DNA from: Acanthochlamys bracteata
Lineage: Eukaryota > Streptophyta > Magnoliopsida > Pandanales > Velloziaceae
Assembly: GCA_019914995.1 (NCBI GenBank)
Contig: CM034126.1
Span: 4,903,001-4,967,000 of the forward strand
Direction: 5' to 3'
Length of the DNA stretch: 64,000 nt
Each line of letters begins with the position of its first letter. Position 1 is the first letter of the stretch. Of this stretch, positions 11,701 to 24,240 are shown in pieces. Below the pieces are notes generated by a model. That model was not told the origin of the DNA. It worked only from the letters and a program-made list of their open reading frames with translations, and did not search any database. Both the position numbers and the translations under genes were made by a program.

Positions 11701-14700
11701 AGACTTGAAAGCTTGGCAGAATCTACGCCCACTGTAGATGGTACGGAAGGTACATTTTTTATGTGGGTGATCTCTTTAATCCTCTTACTATTATGTGTAG
11801 GATCCCCAATTTAAATATTGACCCCATGCCATGGCAGCATGTATATATGATGGCTCCATTTTGTAGTAGCATTCCACTTTGTGAATGTGGCTAGTCATGA
11901 ACCATCAAAAACCAAGTTCCAAAGTTAGATCTTGATTGTTCTTCAACTGTCCGAATAAGGCCAAATATGCGAAGCAACTATATCAAAATTTTCTGAGTGT
12001 TTCTTTTAAGCACTCTGGTAATTGGCATAAATCTTCTACTATGAGAATCCATGGGACTTATGTTGGTGACACTGCTTTGCATGAACTTTCAGAGATAACT
12101 TTGCAAATTATAGTACTTGGTTGTGTCCTAAGTTTGTAATTTGGTTCATACATGACAAATTTTTTCCTTTATAATTACGCATGTCTACATTCAAGAAAAT
12201 TCCAAAATTATAGAAGTGATGTTCTCTTATCCAGCTCAATTCTGTGTTATTTCTAATTTGAGGCTTGATTCTAGTGGGTGGATTATGTTTTGATTTGCAT
12301 TAGGAGTTAGTGCAGTTGAAAGTGACTCCAATGTTCTATCAGCAGAGGATGATGGAAACACATCTTGCTTATATCTGGATCATCCAACTCCATTCATGGA
12401 AGATGAAAAGGTTCGAGCTTTGTTGGCAGCATTAAATTTCTTGTTTAATTCTTCTTGGGGAAAAAGGGAGGGTTGTGTAGTTGCAGGAAGCAGTGAAAGG
12501 CGGAGTTTCGTTATAGTGCTTTTAGTATTTCTGTATTCTTTAATCGGAGAAGCTTTGGATTAAGATTTGTTTTTTTCTTCAGTTAATAATCTCAAGCACT
12601 ACAGAATTTAATGTCGCCACTTCATCCTTGGAGAGGTTGAACAACAAGGTAGAAATCCACTTGGAATTCATAATAGTTTTAAGTTACGTATTTGATTCAT
12701 GCTATATGAATGTTTCTTGAAGTATGTTTTGACCCTAGTTATTTTTTATTTTGCATAACCAGTCTGACAATCAGGAGTTCAACTATGTGATTGGCATGGA
12801 TGAGTGTAAGCATTTAGCTTTGGAAATTATGAAGGTTTATGTATGAGAATAATATTATTAGGAAAATTTAGGATATGATCATGTCTCAGTTGGGTGCTCA
12901 CTCATTTATCAAATATTTTCAGCTCAAAAAGGCAATGAAAAAACATTTTTCATTGACACAGATGCACAGCCTTCTTACCCAACCGAGCTTGTTGAAAGTC
13001 ACTTTTCAGTGCCTAAAGAGCATGCCACAATGACTAAGGATAAGGTAAACTAGTCTCTGTTTGTGATCCTGTAACACATTGCCCTTGTGAACACTATCTC
13101 TTAACAATACTGAATTCACTGAAAATTTCAGTAAGATTCTTAGCTACCACTTATGTTGATCAGATAAAACTCAGTTGAATTTATCTATAACTGAGGGTAC
13201 AGTCAACTCTCGTTTCTATAAAGCTTTCTCCTTAAATTGATAAAACATTGACCGGTGTCTCTACTTTCTCTTCATACTGTCCTAGTTTTTTATGTTGTCT
13301 AACTGTCTGTTATTTCCAGTTAGGAACCTTTGATGTTGTCAGCTTTGATGTATCAGCTAGTTCCTTGAAAAGCCAGGATACTGAGGTACCTGATATACTT
13401 CAAACGTGGGCTTAACTTCTCTTAATTCCCTTTCTCTTGTATTTGACATAAATTGTGCATGTGGTAGATCTACCAGAAATGTAGCAGCTCAGCTGGAGAA
13501 AATGAGGGTAAGCATTTGCCTTTGGAACTAAAGAACTTTTAAACTCTGTATTTTAAAATTTAGGATGTGCTTGCATATACATTGCTGCTTGAGGTTGATT
13601 GAGCAGCAACTCTCTCATGTTGAAGGAAATGAAATGTACGATTTTGAAGCTGGACGGCCTGAAAGTGAGCATCCAAATCAGCATTTTTTGGTGGTAGAAC
13701 TCCAAACAGATATATTGTCTGAATCCACATCCTGTGGAATATTACATGACGAAAAGGTAAACGTTGTTTGAAAGTTATGATGGCTTAGTAGTAGCATTCT
13801 TTTCTTGATTAAGCATTTTGTATAAAATTTGTGTATTACTTTTGTACATCAGTTTGCTGTTCAGAATTGCGGCAGTCCAACTGGGGACAATGAGGGTAAG
13901 CATTTTACTCAAGAGGAACTAAACAGCTTGTAAAATTTGGTGTTTTAATGGTTTGGATGTGTTCCTGTGTACATGGCTGGTTGAGGTTGATGAAGAATCA
14001 TGTTTTCTTCAGCTGGAGGAAATCGGATTTCAGATTTTGGTGCCAGATCCATACAACTAAGTCAGCCTTCAGAGGCCTATAAAAAGATCCTGTCTGCCTC
14101 TTCTGCAGTAGGAACATTACAAGAAGAGGTAACTTTGTTTGAAATTATGATGGCATGACACTAGTACTCTTTTTTTCTCAGTTTGTGAATTCCTACTTTG
14201 AGCATATTAGCAGTCTCTTAATTTCAGTGATTCAATACATTGCTGCTAATATGCGTATAGTATCTACTATGACAGCTTTTTAGGTGAAGGATGCAAACTT
14301 GTCCTCAAAATATTTTACATCAGAAAAGTCCATATTCTTTCACATTTCTCTTTTTTAGTAGTGGGTTATTTGTTTCTAGGCGACAGAGGCAATTGGTGTC
14401 TTGACCTTGTTTTTTTCCTCCTCCTTACTGATTGATATCCCTTTTTGTCAGCTAGAAACACCAAGAACACCAGAATCTGGCCTCTCTATTATAAAATCCG
14501 GAAATCAGAATGAGGTAAATGATGTGCTTCAAGTGCTGGCTACAATAAATTGGAAACTAATCCTTATTATCACATACATTGCACACGGTGCAATATAATT
14601 TTTTGTGATTTGCTTTTCCAAGCAGTCTGAAAATCAGCTAAGCAGCTACTCAATTATGGATAGTGAGGGTGAGAATCACTTTTGAGAAAGATCAAAATAA

Positions 14701-16972
14701 TGGTGTTCAAGACAATTCTAATTTTGATATGCTGTTACCAATTATTGATATCAAATTTTAATAATTTATTGTCTTCAGCAGCAGAAGGCAATAAAAGTTT
14801 ATGTAGCAATGACTGGTCCATACACCCTTCTTTCCATGTAGAAGCCACTGATATTATCTATCCAGAAGATGGCATATTAGACCAAGAAAAAGTAAGCTTG
14901 GAAACTACTATTTGGAGGCTTATGTTTCAAGTAAATTATGCCTAGAGCTATTGCATCTCTTGGAGTCTTTTTGTATGACTGTTTTACCAATACAACTATA
15001 TGTCCAGTGTGTGAATAAGCTTGGATGGTTTGAGAATCCTGAATGCAGCCACCATGTCGAAGAAGTTAAAGGTTCTTTCTTAGGTACCCTCCAAAAGTCT
15101 GTTGTTCAGTAGGTTACATTTTTATCTATAGCATATTTCTTTTATTTTCTTCAACTACTGAGAGTTATTGTTGCCTACTACTAAGTTGTATAGCATCCAA
15201 AATTCTTGACAATTCTGTGCTCCTGCCAATACTGAAGGTTCATTAGTCCAGCATTCACAATCTACTTTTCAACAAGAAGGTGGTAGTAAATCTGCAGAAT
15301 CAGAGAAGCAAGAAAACATTGTTGCAGAAGATGTACAGGTAACTAATTAAAACTTCTGAGCTTGGAAAATTTAAGCTCAGAACTTTTGGGGGCTTATGTT
15401 TCAAAATATTATGCTTAGAGCTATGTCAACTCTTTGGGTCTTTCTTGTGTGGCGGTTTTGCTCATATGAGTATGCTACAGTGTGTGAATAAGCTTGGATG
15501 CTTTGAGGATCCAGAATGGAGCAACCAAGTGGAAGAAGTTAAAGGTACTTTCTTATGTACCCTCGAACCTTTTGTGTTGTTTGAAATGTTACATGTCTAG
15601 CTGTTGAGCATTTCTGTGTTACCTTCAACCATTACTGATGCCTAGTATTAAGTCATTAAACCTTTCAAAAGTTTGTTATTGACCTATTAATTTATTTCAT
15701 CTGGCAATGCTGAAGGTTCATTAGTCCAACATTTGAAATCTAGTTTACAACAAGAAGATGATAGTGTATCTGCAGAATCAGGAAAGCAAGAGAGCATTCT
15801 TGCAGAAGATGTGCAGGTGATAAGCTTCAAGCAAAACTGTTCTTGGTATAGTTTTTCCTACGTCATAAGAAATGTGGTTTTTCTTTCCTTGTGAAGGTAC
15901 AACGGTTCTTTTTGAAGATGAAAAAGTTACAATTTTCTTTTAGGTTGCATTCTTGTTAGAACTATGATAAGTCACTTAGGGCAGGATTTCCCTTACTGTG
16001 GCTTTATTGCAAGTGTTGCCTGATATGTTTCCAGTTGGGCATATCTTTAAGGTGGATATAGATTTGTCAATCTCTATTTCCTATGATCTTCATGACTTTG
16101 TAAGCTTTTGTTGGTATGAAGTAAGGCTTCTTTAATCAGATATTTGGTTCATAATGTGGATCTTTTAGATGCACATTATTTTATTTGAGTTCTTTACGTT
16201 CTTTCTTGGTTGTAATCATTGGTAATTAAAGTAATAAATCTGTTCTCCTCAGCCCCCATCAAAGTTGCAAGTTGTCGGGGATTCGCAACAAGAAGAAAGT
16301 TGTCAGGTAAAGAAACTTCAACAAAAGGAGACTTCTTCCCTTTCCATGAATGCAGGGAAGCCTAGAAGGTCAGCTAATCTTTATCTTGTGGTTAAACAAC
16401 TACTGTGATGTTAACTCTTTATTTGTCATCTACAACTGCAATGTCACAGTTTGGACCTCGTTGCTACCTAGTTTTTCTTTAGTTGCATTTGATCTTGAAT
16501 TCGAGATATTTGTTCTGATGATTGGGATTTCAGGAGACTACTACCAGCTTCTGCCATGCTACTTAAAGAATTGAACAGCATAGATGTGGAGGCTGATAAT
16601 CCAAAGGTCTGTTGCTGCTTGTTGTCTATCATAGCCTGAGATTCTCCTAAATCTGAGTTTTATTGTTAAAAGAAGTAGAATGTCAATGTCTTTGAAGCTT
16701 GAAATTATTATCATAACTTCAAATAAACTGCTATGTTATCATCTTATTGTTGGTTTGATGATTAAGGCCCACTCATAAATTGCCTTTTATTTTCTCTCCA
16801 TACTATAGTAAATAGTTTTTTAGGTGGTAGTTCCTTGGAAGAGCTTCTTTTTAAAACTATCTATTATTCTTGTTCTCAGGAGAATGAAGGGAGGTCAAGT
16901 GCCAACGTCAGAGGAAGAACTCAAGAGAGCATATCCTTGGTTCGAATTTTGAGGAATAATTTCGTGCGATAA
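2751..16972 (+). CDS. KIN6: Kinesin-like protein KIN-6 (about 1160 aa, about 32 exons)
   Basis: Plus-strand motor protein. Exons: 2751-3194, 3815-4017, 4173-4296, 4399-4493, 5014-5149, 6115-6180, 6303-6365, 6458-6508, 7283-7365, 8211-8316, 9633-9681, 9813-10006, 10651-10914, 11689-11749, 12304-12410, 12583-12648, 12763-12805, 12923-13044, 13320-13385, 13607-13756, 13853-13895, 14013-14128, 14452-14514, 14626-14668, 14779-14891, 15008-15071, 15238-15338, 15481-15544, 15716-15816, 16253-16368, 16534-16606, 16880-16972. The N-terminal motor shows LKVFLRIRPLN, P-loop GPTGSGKTHTMFG, switch I SSRSQ (usually SSRSH) and switch II VDLAGAE. A coiled-coil-prone segment lies in exons 9813-10914. The tail is poorly conserved and made of many tiny exons, two groups of them tandemly duplicated. 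The C-terminus has the RRLLPAS motif. A possible 40 bp microexon (13468-13507) does not fit the phase of the next exon and is left out. Known: KIN-6 is the plant relative of the kinesin-6 group; its role is little characterised. Confidence 0.88.
13455..14175 (+). repeat. Tandem duplication of an exon pair in the KIN-6 tail (first set)
   Basis: Unit 1 (about 13455-13800) and unit 2 (about 13840-14175) line up along exon, intron and exon. Each has a short exon ending in AATGAGG|GTAAGCATTT, an intron containing GGAACTAAA and later TTGAGGTTGAT, a longer exon, and a downstream intron with TTATGATGGC. In unit 2 the second exon begins after cttcag; in unit 1 the equivalent position has lost its AG, so splicing there must differ. 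Confidence 0.8.
14875..15816 (+). repeat. Tandem duplication of an exon pair in the KIN-6 tail (second set)
   Basis: Unit 1 (about 14875-15338) and unit 2 (about 15339-15816) each carry a 64 bp exon (15008-15071 and 15481-15544) and a 101 bp exon (15238-15338 and 15716-15816) with the same phases. The encoded 55-residue units share CVNKLG, EEVKGSLVQH and AEDVQ and differ elsewhere. Intron sequences are also similar (GGCTTATGTTTCAA), so this was a genomic duplication of about 470 bp, not convergent exon sequence. Confidence 0.9.
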
Positions 16973-17300
16973 TCTATTCTGACAGAAATGGTTTTCCAAG
17001 TGTGCGTATTCTGATAAATACCACAGACCAGTCAGCAGCTCACGAGGATTAGTTTCTGTAGGGAGTTAATCGCATGAAAGCATTTTGAGAAAATCTGCAT
17101 ATTCCTGTGATGTATAGCTAGGTCCTGATCCTTGTTTTTGTTGATCGGGACTTGAGCGCTAAAGCTAATGCTGAATGTTTACTCTGTTACGGTCTTAAAT
17201 TGATGGCATAGAGCCTCAAGAATATTTTCGTCTATTGATTAGCTGCAGTTTCCAGGTCTCTGCTTCAAAGTGTAGTCTTTTGCTGAAGCTCTAATAATGT
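16973..17300 (+). other. KIN-6 3' UTR and downstream spacer
   Basis: Non-coding sequence directly after the KIN-6 stop, of mixed composition, up to the hAT MITE target site AATAATGT at 17293-17300. Probably the 3' UTR. No distinct poly(A) signal or other feature stands out. Confidence 0.5.
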
Positions 17301-18156
17301 TAGGGGTGGTAATATACGATCATATCTGAAAATTTAACTCAAATCGATCTGTTTAATTAGAGTTAGGGTTGGAAAATTTGACCCGTATAAATATATGGAT
17401 TGAGTTAAGGTTGAACGAATTTGACCTGGTTATTAAATGGATCGATTTGGATTAATTCGAAATTGATCTATCAATTCGAAATGTTATTTTTTGAAGGAAT
17501 AATTTTTGATTTTTTCTTATCGTATAATAAGATATTGATAATAAAAAAAATTAATAATAGTTATTTACAAATTATTAAATTATATTGTATTTATAATTAA
17601 TTTTTTATTTTTATATTTTAGTAAAATAGTGTAAGATGAAAATTATAATATTATTGAAAGTATTACTCTGTAGGTATTTTTAATGACGATTTTAGATTTT
17701 GTATCAAGATTTTTATAAAAATTTTGTTAGATAGATATGTTTATCAAAATTTTTATCGAAATTATTAATATGTATTTATAATCATAATTTTCAGCTGTTA
17801 TCATATATATTCAAAAAATAAAAATAATAATTTTTTTAGATATTTTAAAGACCGGTAAAGACATTAGGAATGTATATTTTGTCGGATATAATTATCTCGT
17901 TAGTAAAAATATCGTACACCTTCATTCGAACTGATCTTATAATTTCGTTAAAGTTTAAAAATATAAAATTAATCTTTAATAATTTTAATTATTAAATAGG
18001 TCGACCCGAATTTGATATGATTATTAGTAGGTTGAATTAGGGTCGACAATTTTGACCCGTATAAATTCATAAATTGGGTTAGGATTAAACGAATTTGATC
18101 CGGTTATTAAATGGATCGATCCGAAACCGACCCACCAATCTATATTGCCACTCCTA
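17301..18156. mobile_element. hAT-type non-autonomous element (MITE copy A, 856 bp)
   Basis: The ends are TAGGGGTGGTAATATA and TATATTGCCACTCCTA, an imperfect terminal inverted repeat of about 16 bp with the TAGGG start usual for hAT elements. It is flanked by a perfect 8 bp target duplication AATAATGT (17293-17300 and 18157-18164). There is no coding capacity and the interior is AT-rich. A segment of roughly 120 bp near the left end (about 17355-17475) is repeated in direct orientation near the right end (about 18020-18140), both containing GGTTATTAAATGGATCGAT. Confidence 0.88.
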
Positions 18157-18164
18157 AATAATGT

Positions 18165-19295
18165 TAATAGAGTCTATTATTACTGTCTAGCGGAATCAGA
18201 TCAATTTATTTAAAGAAAATCAACTTAAAACTATTTATGAGATGGAAACTTGCTGCAAATGTACTGTTATGATACTTACAATTCGATTTCCATTTTCAAT
18301 GGGCTTAAACGATACCAGAGTAATCGTCCTAACTTCATTGCAATAGCTTTTTATGAATTCCCTACGAAGATAATTGTATGCTTATTCATCTAACAAAACC
18401 TGAAGCAAGAGATTATTTTGTCTTAAGCCAAATTTAAGATTCGATTGGATTAAAGCTACAATCAAAGTATTCTTTGTATTAGAATTCTTCACGATTAAAT
18501 TGTTTTCAATTAGGCAAGTTTAATTATTATATATATCTTTAAATATTTAAAAAAAACAGATAAATATATTTTATAAATATTTCTTAGAGTAATTAGTTAA
18601 GTTGGTATTCTCATGAAATTAACATTTAACAAAAAAAAATTGTTTAAAAGCATTCTCGAATGTCACCGATAATTCTCATGAAAGATAAATTTTTTAAAGA
18701 GAAAGATATTTAAAATTTTTTTTAAAAGTAAACTTGAGTTTTAAACTTAAAAAATAATCAAGTATATGTATAATTATACGATTTTGATATTTTTTTAAAT
18801 TTAAAAAGATTTATAAAATATTACAAAAACTTATTAATAACTATGAATTGTTTTTGAATGAACAGTATTCTAAAACGAACAGCACCAATATGTTTTTTAA
18901 TTTGAAAACTATTCTGTACTAGTTCTCTAGACGTGTTAAAACACCTAGTAATGGTGACGCATGGACGAGGGTCCTAACTCTTAACGAGTCGCGCTGTGTT
19001 GGGAAAATTTGCAAATTGTAGTTATAACACGAAGTCTCATTTGATTACGTTAAAATGACCTAGTTATTAAGTAATTTTTGAAATAATTTTGTTTAAAATA
19101 TATTATGAGAAGTGAGCACGTGTTAATCTTTAATTTATATTTAGAAATAATTTGTAGGTGATTTTTTATTTTTAATTATCTATACAAGAAAACAAAAAGT
19201 CATTTTATTAACTTAGTAATAATTACAATTGATATTAGAAAAATCAGTAGATATATCTTATTGAACAATTTCAGTGTATCTAATTCAGTAATAAT
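18165..19295. other. AT-rich intergenic spacer
   Basis: No ORF of note and no gene-like composition. Short A/T runs dominate. A slightly more GC-balanced patch at about 18920-19020 was not recognised. No regulatory role can be supported. Confidence 0.5.
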
Positions 19296-19320
19296 CAGTG
19301 TTGTTAGAACCGACCCGGAC
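19296..19320 (+). repeat. Left terminal inverted repeat of the hAT element
   Basis: Starts CAGTGTTGTTAGAACCGACC, with the outer CAGTGTTGT matching the inverted right end exactly. It is followed by GC-rich subterminal repeats (CCGGGT and its complement) to about 19380 within otherwise AT-rich DNA. Confidence 0.8.
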
Positions 19321-20001
19321 AACAACCCGGTTTGTCGTCCGGGTTAACGGATGACGGGTTGACCTGCCGGGTCAACTTCACCACCTGTGTTGACTGTTGA
19401 GTATGTTCCAAACTTTCTATATTATTTCTGTACATGTCTAAATTTGATAACTTAATACTATTCATACCATCACATCATAACATCTAATGTTTAAACTTCC
19501 AACAATAATATCAATACCATAAAAGAAGCAATAATAAGTCTCAAATATCATCCAACAAGGCAGCAATAGACTAATAATAATAACTTCACTAATAATAAGT
19601 AACAACATCAATAATAAACATTATCATCAAGTCATCAGAAAGTAATATGATATCAAGTTAAAAATACAAATAGTAACATCTCAATATCAAGTAACAACTA
19701 CAAGTTTCAAACGACGAAAATATATTTCAGGAGCAATTCTTTGCAACCAGCCAATAATACAAGATGCAATTAATTGCAATACTATTCAACAGCTAGCAAT
19801 CAGTCTTGCAGTTGAGAATTCCAGCAGCTAGTTCCTGCATCAATTTAAGGTTCCAGCCAGCAATAGAACAGCTACAAGCATTCCTTTAAAAATAACAAAC
19901 ATTCTGCATCATAACCCTTATTGTTCTAGCTAGCAAGCAACATTACAAGACACTGTACTTGATATTTTGTATTACTTTCAGAAAGTATAAAAAAAAATTG
20001 G

Positions 20002-20041
20002 CTGCTCTGTTTACAACATTGCAATGTTGTAAACAGAGCAG
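20002..20041. repeat. Perfect 40 bp palindrome inside the hAT element
   Basis: The left arm CTGCTCTGTTTACAACATTG (20002-20021) is followed without spacer by its exact reverse complement (20022-20041). Pairing continues outward imperfectly for a few more bases (TTG and CAA). It lies in the non-coding part of the hAT element, downstream of the transposase stop. It could extrude as a cruciform or form an RNA hairpin, or be a small footprint of a nested insertion. Confidence 0.95.
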
Positions 20042-20682
20042 TCAACTAATACTATACTTGATGTTTCAGCCAGCAATAAAAAACATAAAGTTACAAAAAA
20101 AGCAGTCAACCTACTATGAAACTAAACAGATTTGCATGTCTTATTATACCACCTATAGAATCAGCAAACTATGAAACTGAACATAATGAAGCTTGCTACT
20201 ACATGGACAAATAATCTAAAAAAAATGCAATGGTATTTTGTAAGTCTTGTGATGACAAAAAGAATGCAAAGCATACTAAACAGAAAAGCATACTAAACCG
20301 AACAACTAGAACCAGACTTAAATTCCTAAACATAACCACTAAAGCCATGAACTACAAAATCACCATGAACCACTAGAGCCAGACAGTAAAGAATACCAAA
20401 TAGAATGCAAATTTAAATTCCTAAACAGAATGCACTGCAACCAGACAACACCATAAATCTTCGTAAACAGAATGCACTACAAGTCTGTAACTTGATAACA
20501 TCACCAATCTTCAGACATGTAATATACTTCTAACAATATCAAGTCACAACTATTATCCTATACACAACAACATGCTAACAAAAAGTAAAAAACTACTACT
20601 AAACATCAAGTCACGAATTGAGTTTAAAAGACTAAAAACAGTTATCTTTAACCCTTGAACCACAATCTGATAAGAAGAACTC

Positions 20683-23155
20683 CTAAGCATCAAGCGCACC
20701 TACTTCATTTTCCTCATCATCCACATCGAGGTCTTCAAAGTCTAAATCTAAATCAGCATCTACAAACATTTATAATCCAGAATTTAGATTTTCAAAATCC
20801 AAATCCAACAAATATTGTTAATTGATAATAAAAATAGAATTAGTTACCATCAGTGGATTTCTCCTGAATTGACCATGCTTCTAATTGCTTATGAAATGCT
20901 TCTAACTCTTTATTAGTTAAAAGGTGATGGTTCATCCATAGCTATCCAATCATCATTCTCACCGAATCTTTCAACATCAATAGGATCATAGTTTCGACCC
21001 TTGAAATAATTCCTAGTATATATTTACAAAATAAAAAATAAATATATGAAAGTATGAACAATAAAAAATAAAATATTGATAATAAAAGAAATAGCTAACT
21101 ATTACCTTTACCTTAATCTCAAATTGTAATGAACATATACAAGATCGTTTAGTCGTTGATGCTCCAATCTATCTCTTTTTTTTGAATGAATATATTCAAA
21201 TATGCTCCAATTCCTCTCACAACCTGATGCACTACATGTTTGGTTTAAAATACGAATGGCCAACTTTTGAAGATGTTTAGCACTATTTCTATATAATAAC
21301 CACCATTCATCTATAAGAAAATAAAAGTTTTAGAAAACAAAAAGAATATGTAAAACAGTAAAAAATAATAAAACTAGTAATTATTTCTACCTGTAGCCAT
21401 AAATTGTCGATTAGCAACAGCAGAAATACGTCCAAAATCTCTTTCAGCATTTCTAAAAAGCTTCATCTCACCAGTCAACTTACTAATCAACTCAAACTCT
21501 CTCAATACAAAATTTTCTATAACATCAAGAAGGCCCGAAGTAGTGGAAGAAGTTTTTTCAAATTAAGAACTATCATATTGATAACGAGGATTGAGCCAGT
21601 AACCAGCTGCATACAAAGCTCTACCTAACTGATGATCCCACCTATTATTGATAATGTTTAAATATGGTGCAACTCTTTCCTTATTTCTCTTAAATCTCCT
21701 CATTATTTCATATTTGGCAGTATGAATAGCTTCAAACAAATATCCCATGCAAGGTCTATCATCACTATCAACAATACGAAGAACACGAACTAGAGGATCG
21801 GTAAGTTTCACAATATTGACACATTCTATCCAAAAAGAAGGGGTTAAGACATCATCCACATTTTTTTTTTCCTTTACTATCTCTAGCATACACTGAACTT
21901 GTCCATTCTTTTGAAGTTACCATAGCCCTCAATTATCCTTTTGAGCCAATATACTTTGCAAAGTAATAAAATTGGTAGCAAAACGAGTAGGTGCTGGTCT
22001 AAATATTTCTTTTCCACATGTAAACTTTCTCATCAAATGTAAAGGAAAACAGTGATTGTAGTGTATTTTGTAATTCTATATGCATGAGCTACCAAAGTAC
22101 TAACTTCATCCAATTTTTCAATATCATGAAACATGAGATTAATGTAGTGTGCAGCACAAGGAGACCAAAACAAACCTCGAAACTTGCTCTAATAGCCTAC
22201 CAGCAGCTACGTAGTTGGATGCATTATCCGTTACAAAATGAACCACATGTTCAGCACCCACATATAAAACAACTTTTCGAAATAACTTGTATAACATATC
22301 TGCAGTTTTGGAAGCATCAAATACATCAATAGATTTGAAAAAGATAGTACCTTTGGGACAATACACCAGAAAATTAATAAGGGTTCTTCTATTCTGATCT
22401 GACCATTTATCTGCCATAACGGTGCATCCTGTTCTTTTCCATACATCATGGTAGCTCTCAACGTAGCGATCAGTCTCCTCAACATTCTTATTCAACAAAA
22501 AATTTCTAAAGGCATGATAATGAGGAGCTTTATGACCTGCACCCATGCTAGCAATAGCATCTACTATAGGTTGAAAATACATGGACTTAACAGCATTAAA
22601 ATATATGCATGCATCAATCATCCATTTAGATATAGCAATTCCACATCTTTCTATAGCCTCCTTATTTTGCAAGACACTCTTCAAAGTAGGTTGTGCATGG
22701 GGAGTGGTTCTAGGCATGAAATAAGAATCCATAGGGATTACCTCTTTTCCTTTTCTAGTAGAATGCTTTCTGTCTGAATGACCCTCTGAACTTCCTGTTG
22801 ATATGCCTTGGCAGCCTCGCCCTTGATTAAACACAACAACTCCAGCCTCACTGTAAGCTTGCTCTTCCCAGTCCTTATGTTGTTAGCTAAATGGATTCTG
22901 TTCATCGAGCATTTCTTGATGTCTTCTTTTTTTGAAAAAAAAGTCGTTAATGTGTATCTTCATCTGGTAGCGAACGTCGGCAGGAACATTCTTGCAAGCT
23001 CCAACATTTCCTTTTATTCCGGCTAAGTGCTGCTTAAATTTGTTGATACCACCTCCTGCAAATATTCGTGAGCAATAACTACATACTAATTTACTTTTCT
23101 TATTACTGCTCCCATCAGCCAACCGGCAGTGACTCCATGCAGGATCACTTTTCAT
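20683..23155 (-). pseudogene. Broken hAT transposase (BED finger, DUF659, hAT-C)
   Basis: Minus strand, likely start ATG at 23155. A BED-type zinc finger (CSYC, then HLAG and a later Cys) lies at about 23110-23000. DUF659-like sequence (VMADKWSDQNRRTLINF, VDNAS-like VTDNASNYV) spans about 22470-22190. A middle region is at 21889-21563. The hAT-C dimerisation segment (SASGCERNWSIFEYIHSKKR) is at about 21310-21110, joined across a small intron. An acidic tail ends at the TAG at 20683. Breaks seen: a stop after the BED region near 22885, a frameshift after GRLLEQ near 22185 and a TGA near 21935. It therefore cannot make an intact transposase unless unusual splicing removes these. Confidence 0.85.
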
Positions 23156-23424
23156 ATTAAAGAGCTTTAGGTCGGTGGAATTGTTGAAAATTGTGTGGCA
23201 GACTCGGTAAAAGGATTGGAGCCAACACCAGACATCCTGAGGCACTGGATATGATCACTAATTTTGATCGGAGTAGCAGGAGCAAAGAACGAGAAGCGGC
23301 GAGCCCAAAGCGAATGCAACCGTCAACAGGAGAGTCGCTGGTCGGGCAGAACACAACCGCAGAGTCGCCACCGGAGCGTAACTTGTCACCGAGTAGTGAG
23401 CAGAGACGAAGTCTAGGCGTAGAA

Positions 23425-23790
23425 TAAATTAAAGCCGGAAGCAGAGGAATTAAAGCGGAGTAGCGAAATCAAGCAAAATTACGAATTTCGTAAAGTCGAG
23501 CAGAAATTATCACCAGCTAGCAGCGGAGGAATCTGACGAAGTAGAGACGGAACAACGAAATTGAAGCCGAGAAGATGAATTAGAAGCCGAGTCAGAAATT
23601 GAAGCAGAGACGACTTAATTCGACGGGTTTTAACAAAATTTATTGTCGGAGTAGTGAGCAAATAAATTTGACGAAGTAGTGGCGTAGCAGCGAAATTGAA
23701 GTCAGAGGAGCAGAATTAGAAGCCGGAGCAATGAAATTGAAGTAGAGGCTTCAAATTCGACGAAACCGCAGCAGATTTGATGAAATCAAC
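23425..23790. repeat. Degenerate GAAATTGAAG-type short repeats in the hAT element
   Basis: The word GAAATTGAAG or a close variant recurs at least five times (for example near 23555, 23593, 23692 and 23730), mixed with GCCGGAG and AGTAGCG words. The pattern is irregular. It lies upstream of the transposase start and may be 5' UTR or a transposase-binding array. Confidence 0.55.
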
Positions 23791-24240
23791 AGAACGGAGC
23801 AACGAATTTAGCTTGAGCCACAAATGAAAAAAAGAACAAAAGCGCGAGCAAATAACCCGGTATTTGTTAGAGCAAACAGTTGAAAAAGTGACGAAATGGT
23901 GGACGCACGCGTGAGCCGGAGTTGGAACCGTAGAGATCGAAGATGGGAGCAAAACCTAAAACGAAGAAGATTCAAGAAATTTGCAAGCTTGTCGATCGAG
24001 TGGCATACTGGCATGCATCGTTACATAGTTTTAATTTCTTTTAATTAATTAAATTATAAATTAGGCACATGATTTTGTTGCTTATAATTTTCGATCCTTA
24101 TCGGATTGACCCGGACGGGCGATTTAGAGAGTTGATCCGAAAATCGTCCGAGTCAACCCGGTCGCAACGGGTCATATGTTTGATCGAATTATTTGCAGAC
24201 CTGGACCGATTTACTATCCGAATCCACCGTTCTCGGATCG

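Noticed and set aside
13468..13507. 40 bp microexon of KIN-6
   Set aside because: Good splice signals, but its ending phase does not match any usable acceptor of the next exon. It is kept only as part of the duplicated unit.
22448..22777. 109-codon plus-strand ORF
   Set aside because: Antisense to the DUF659 part of the hAT transposase, whose minus-strand frame matches a known family.
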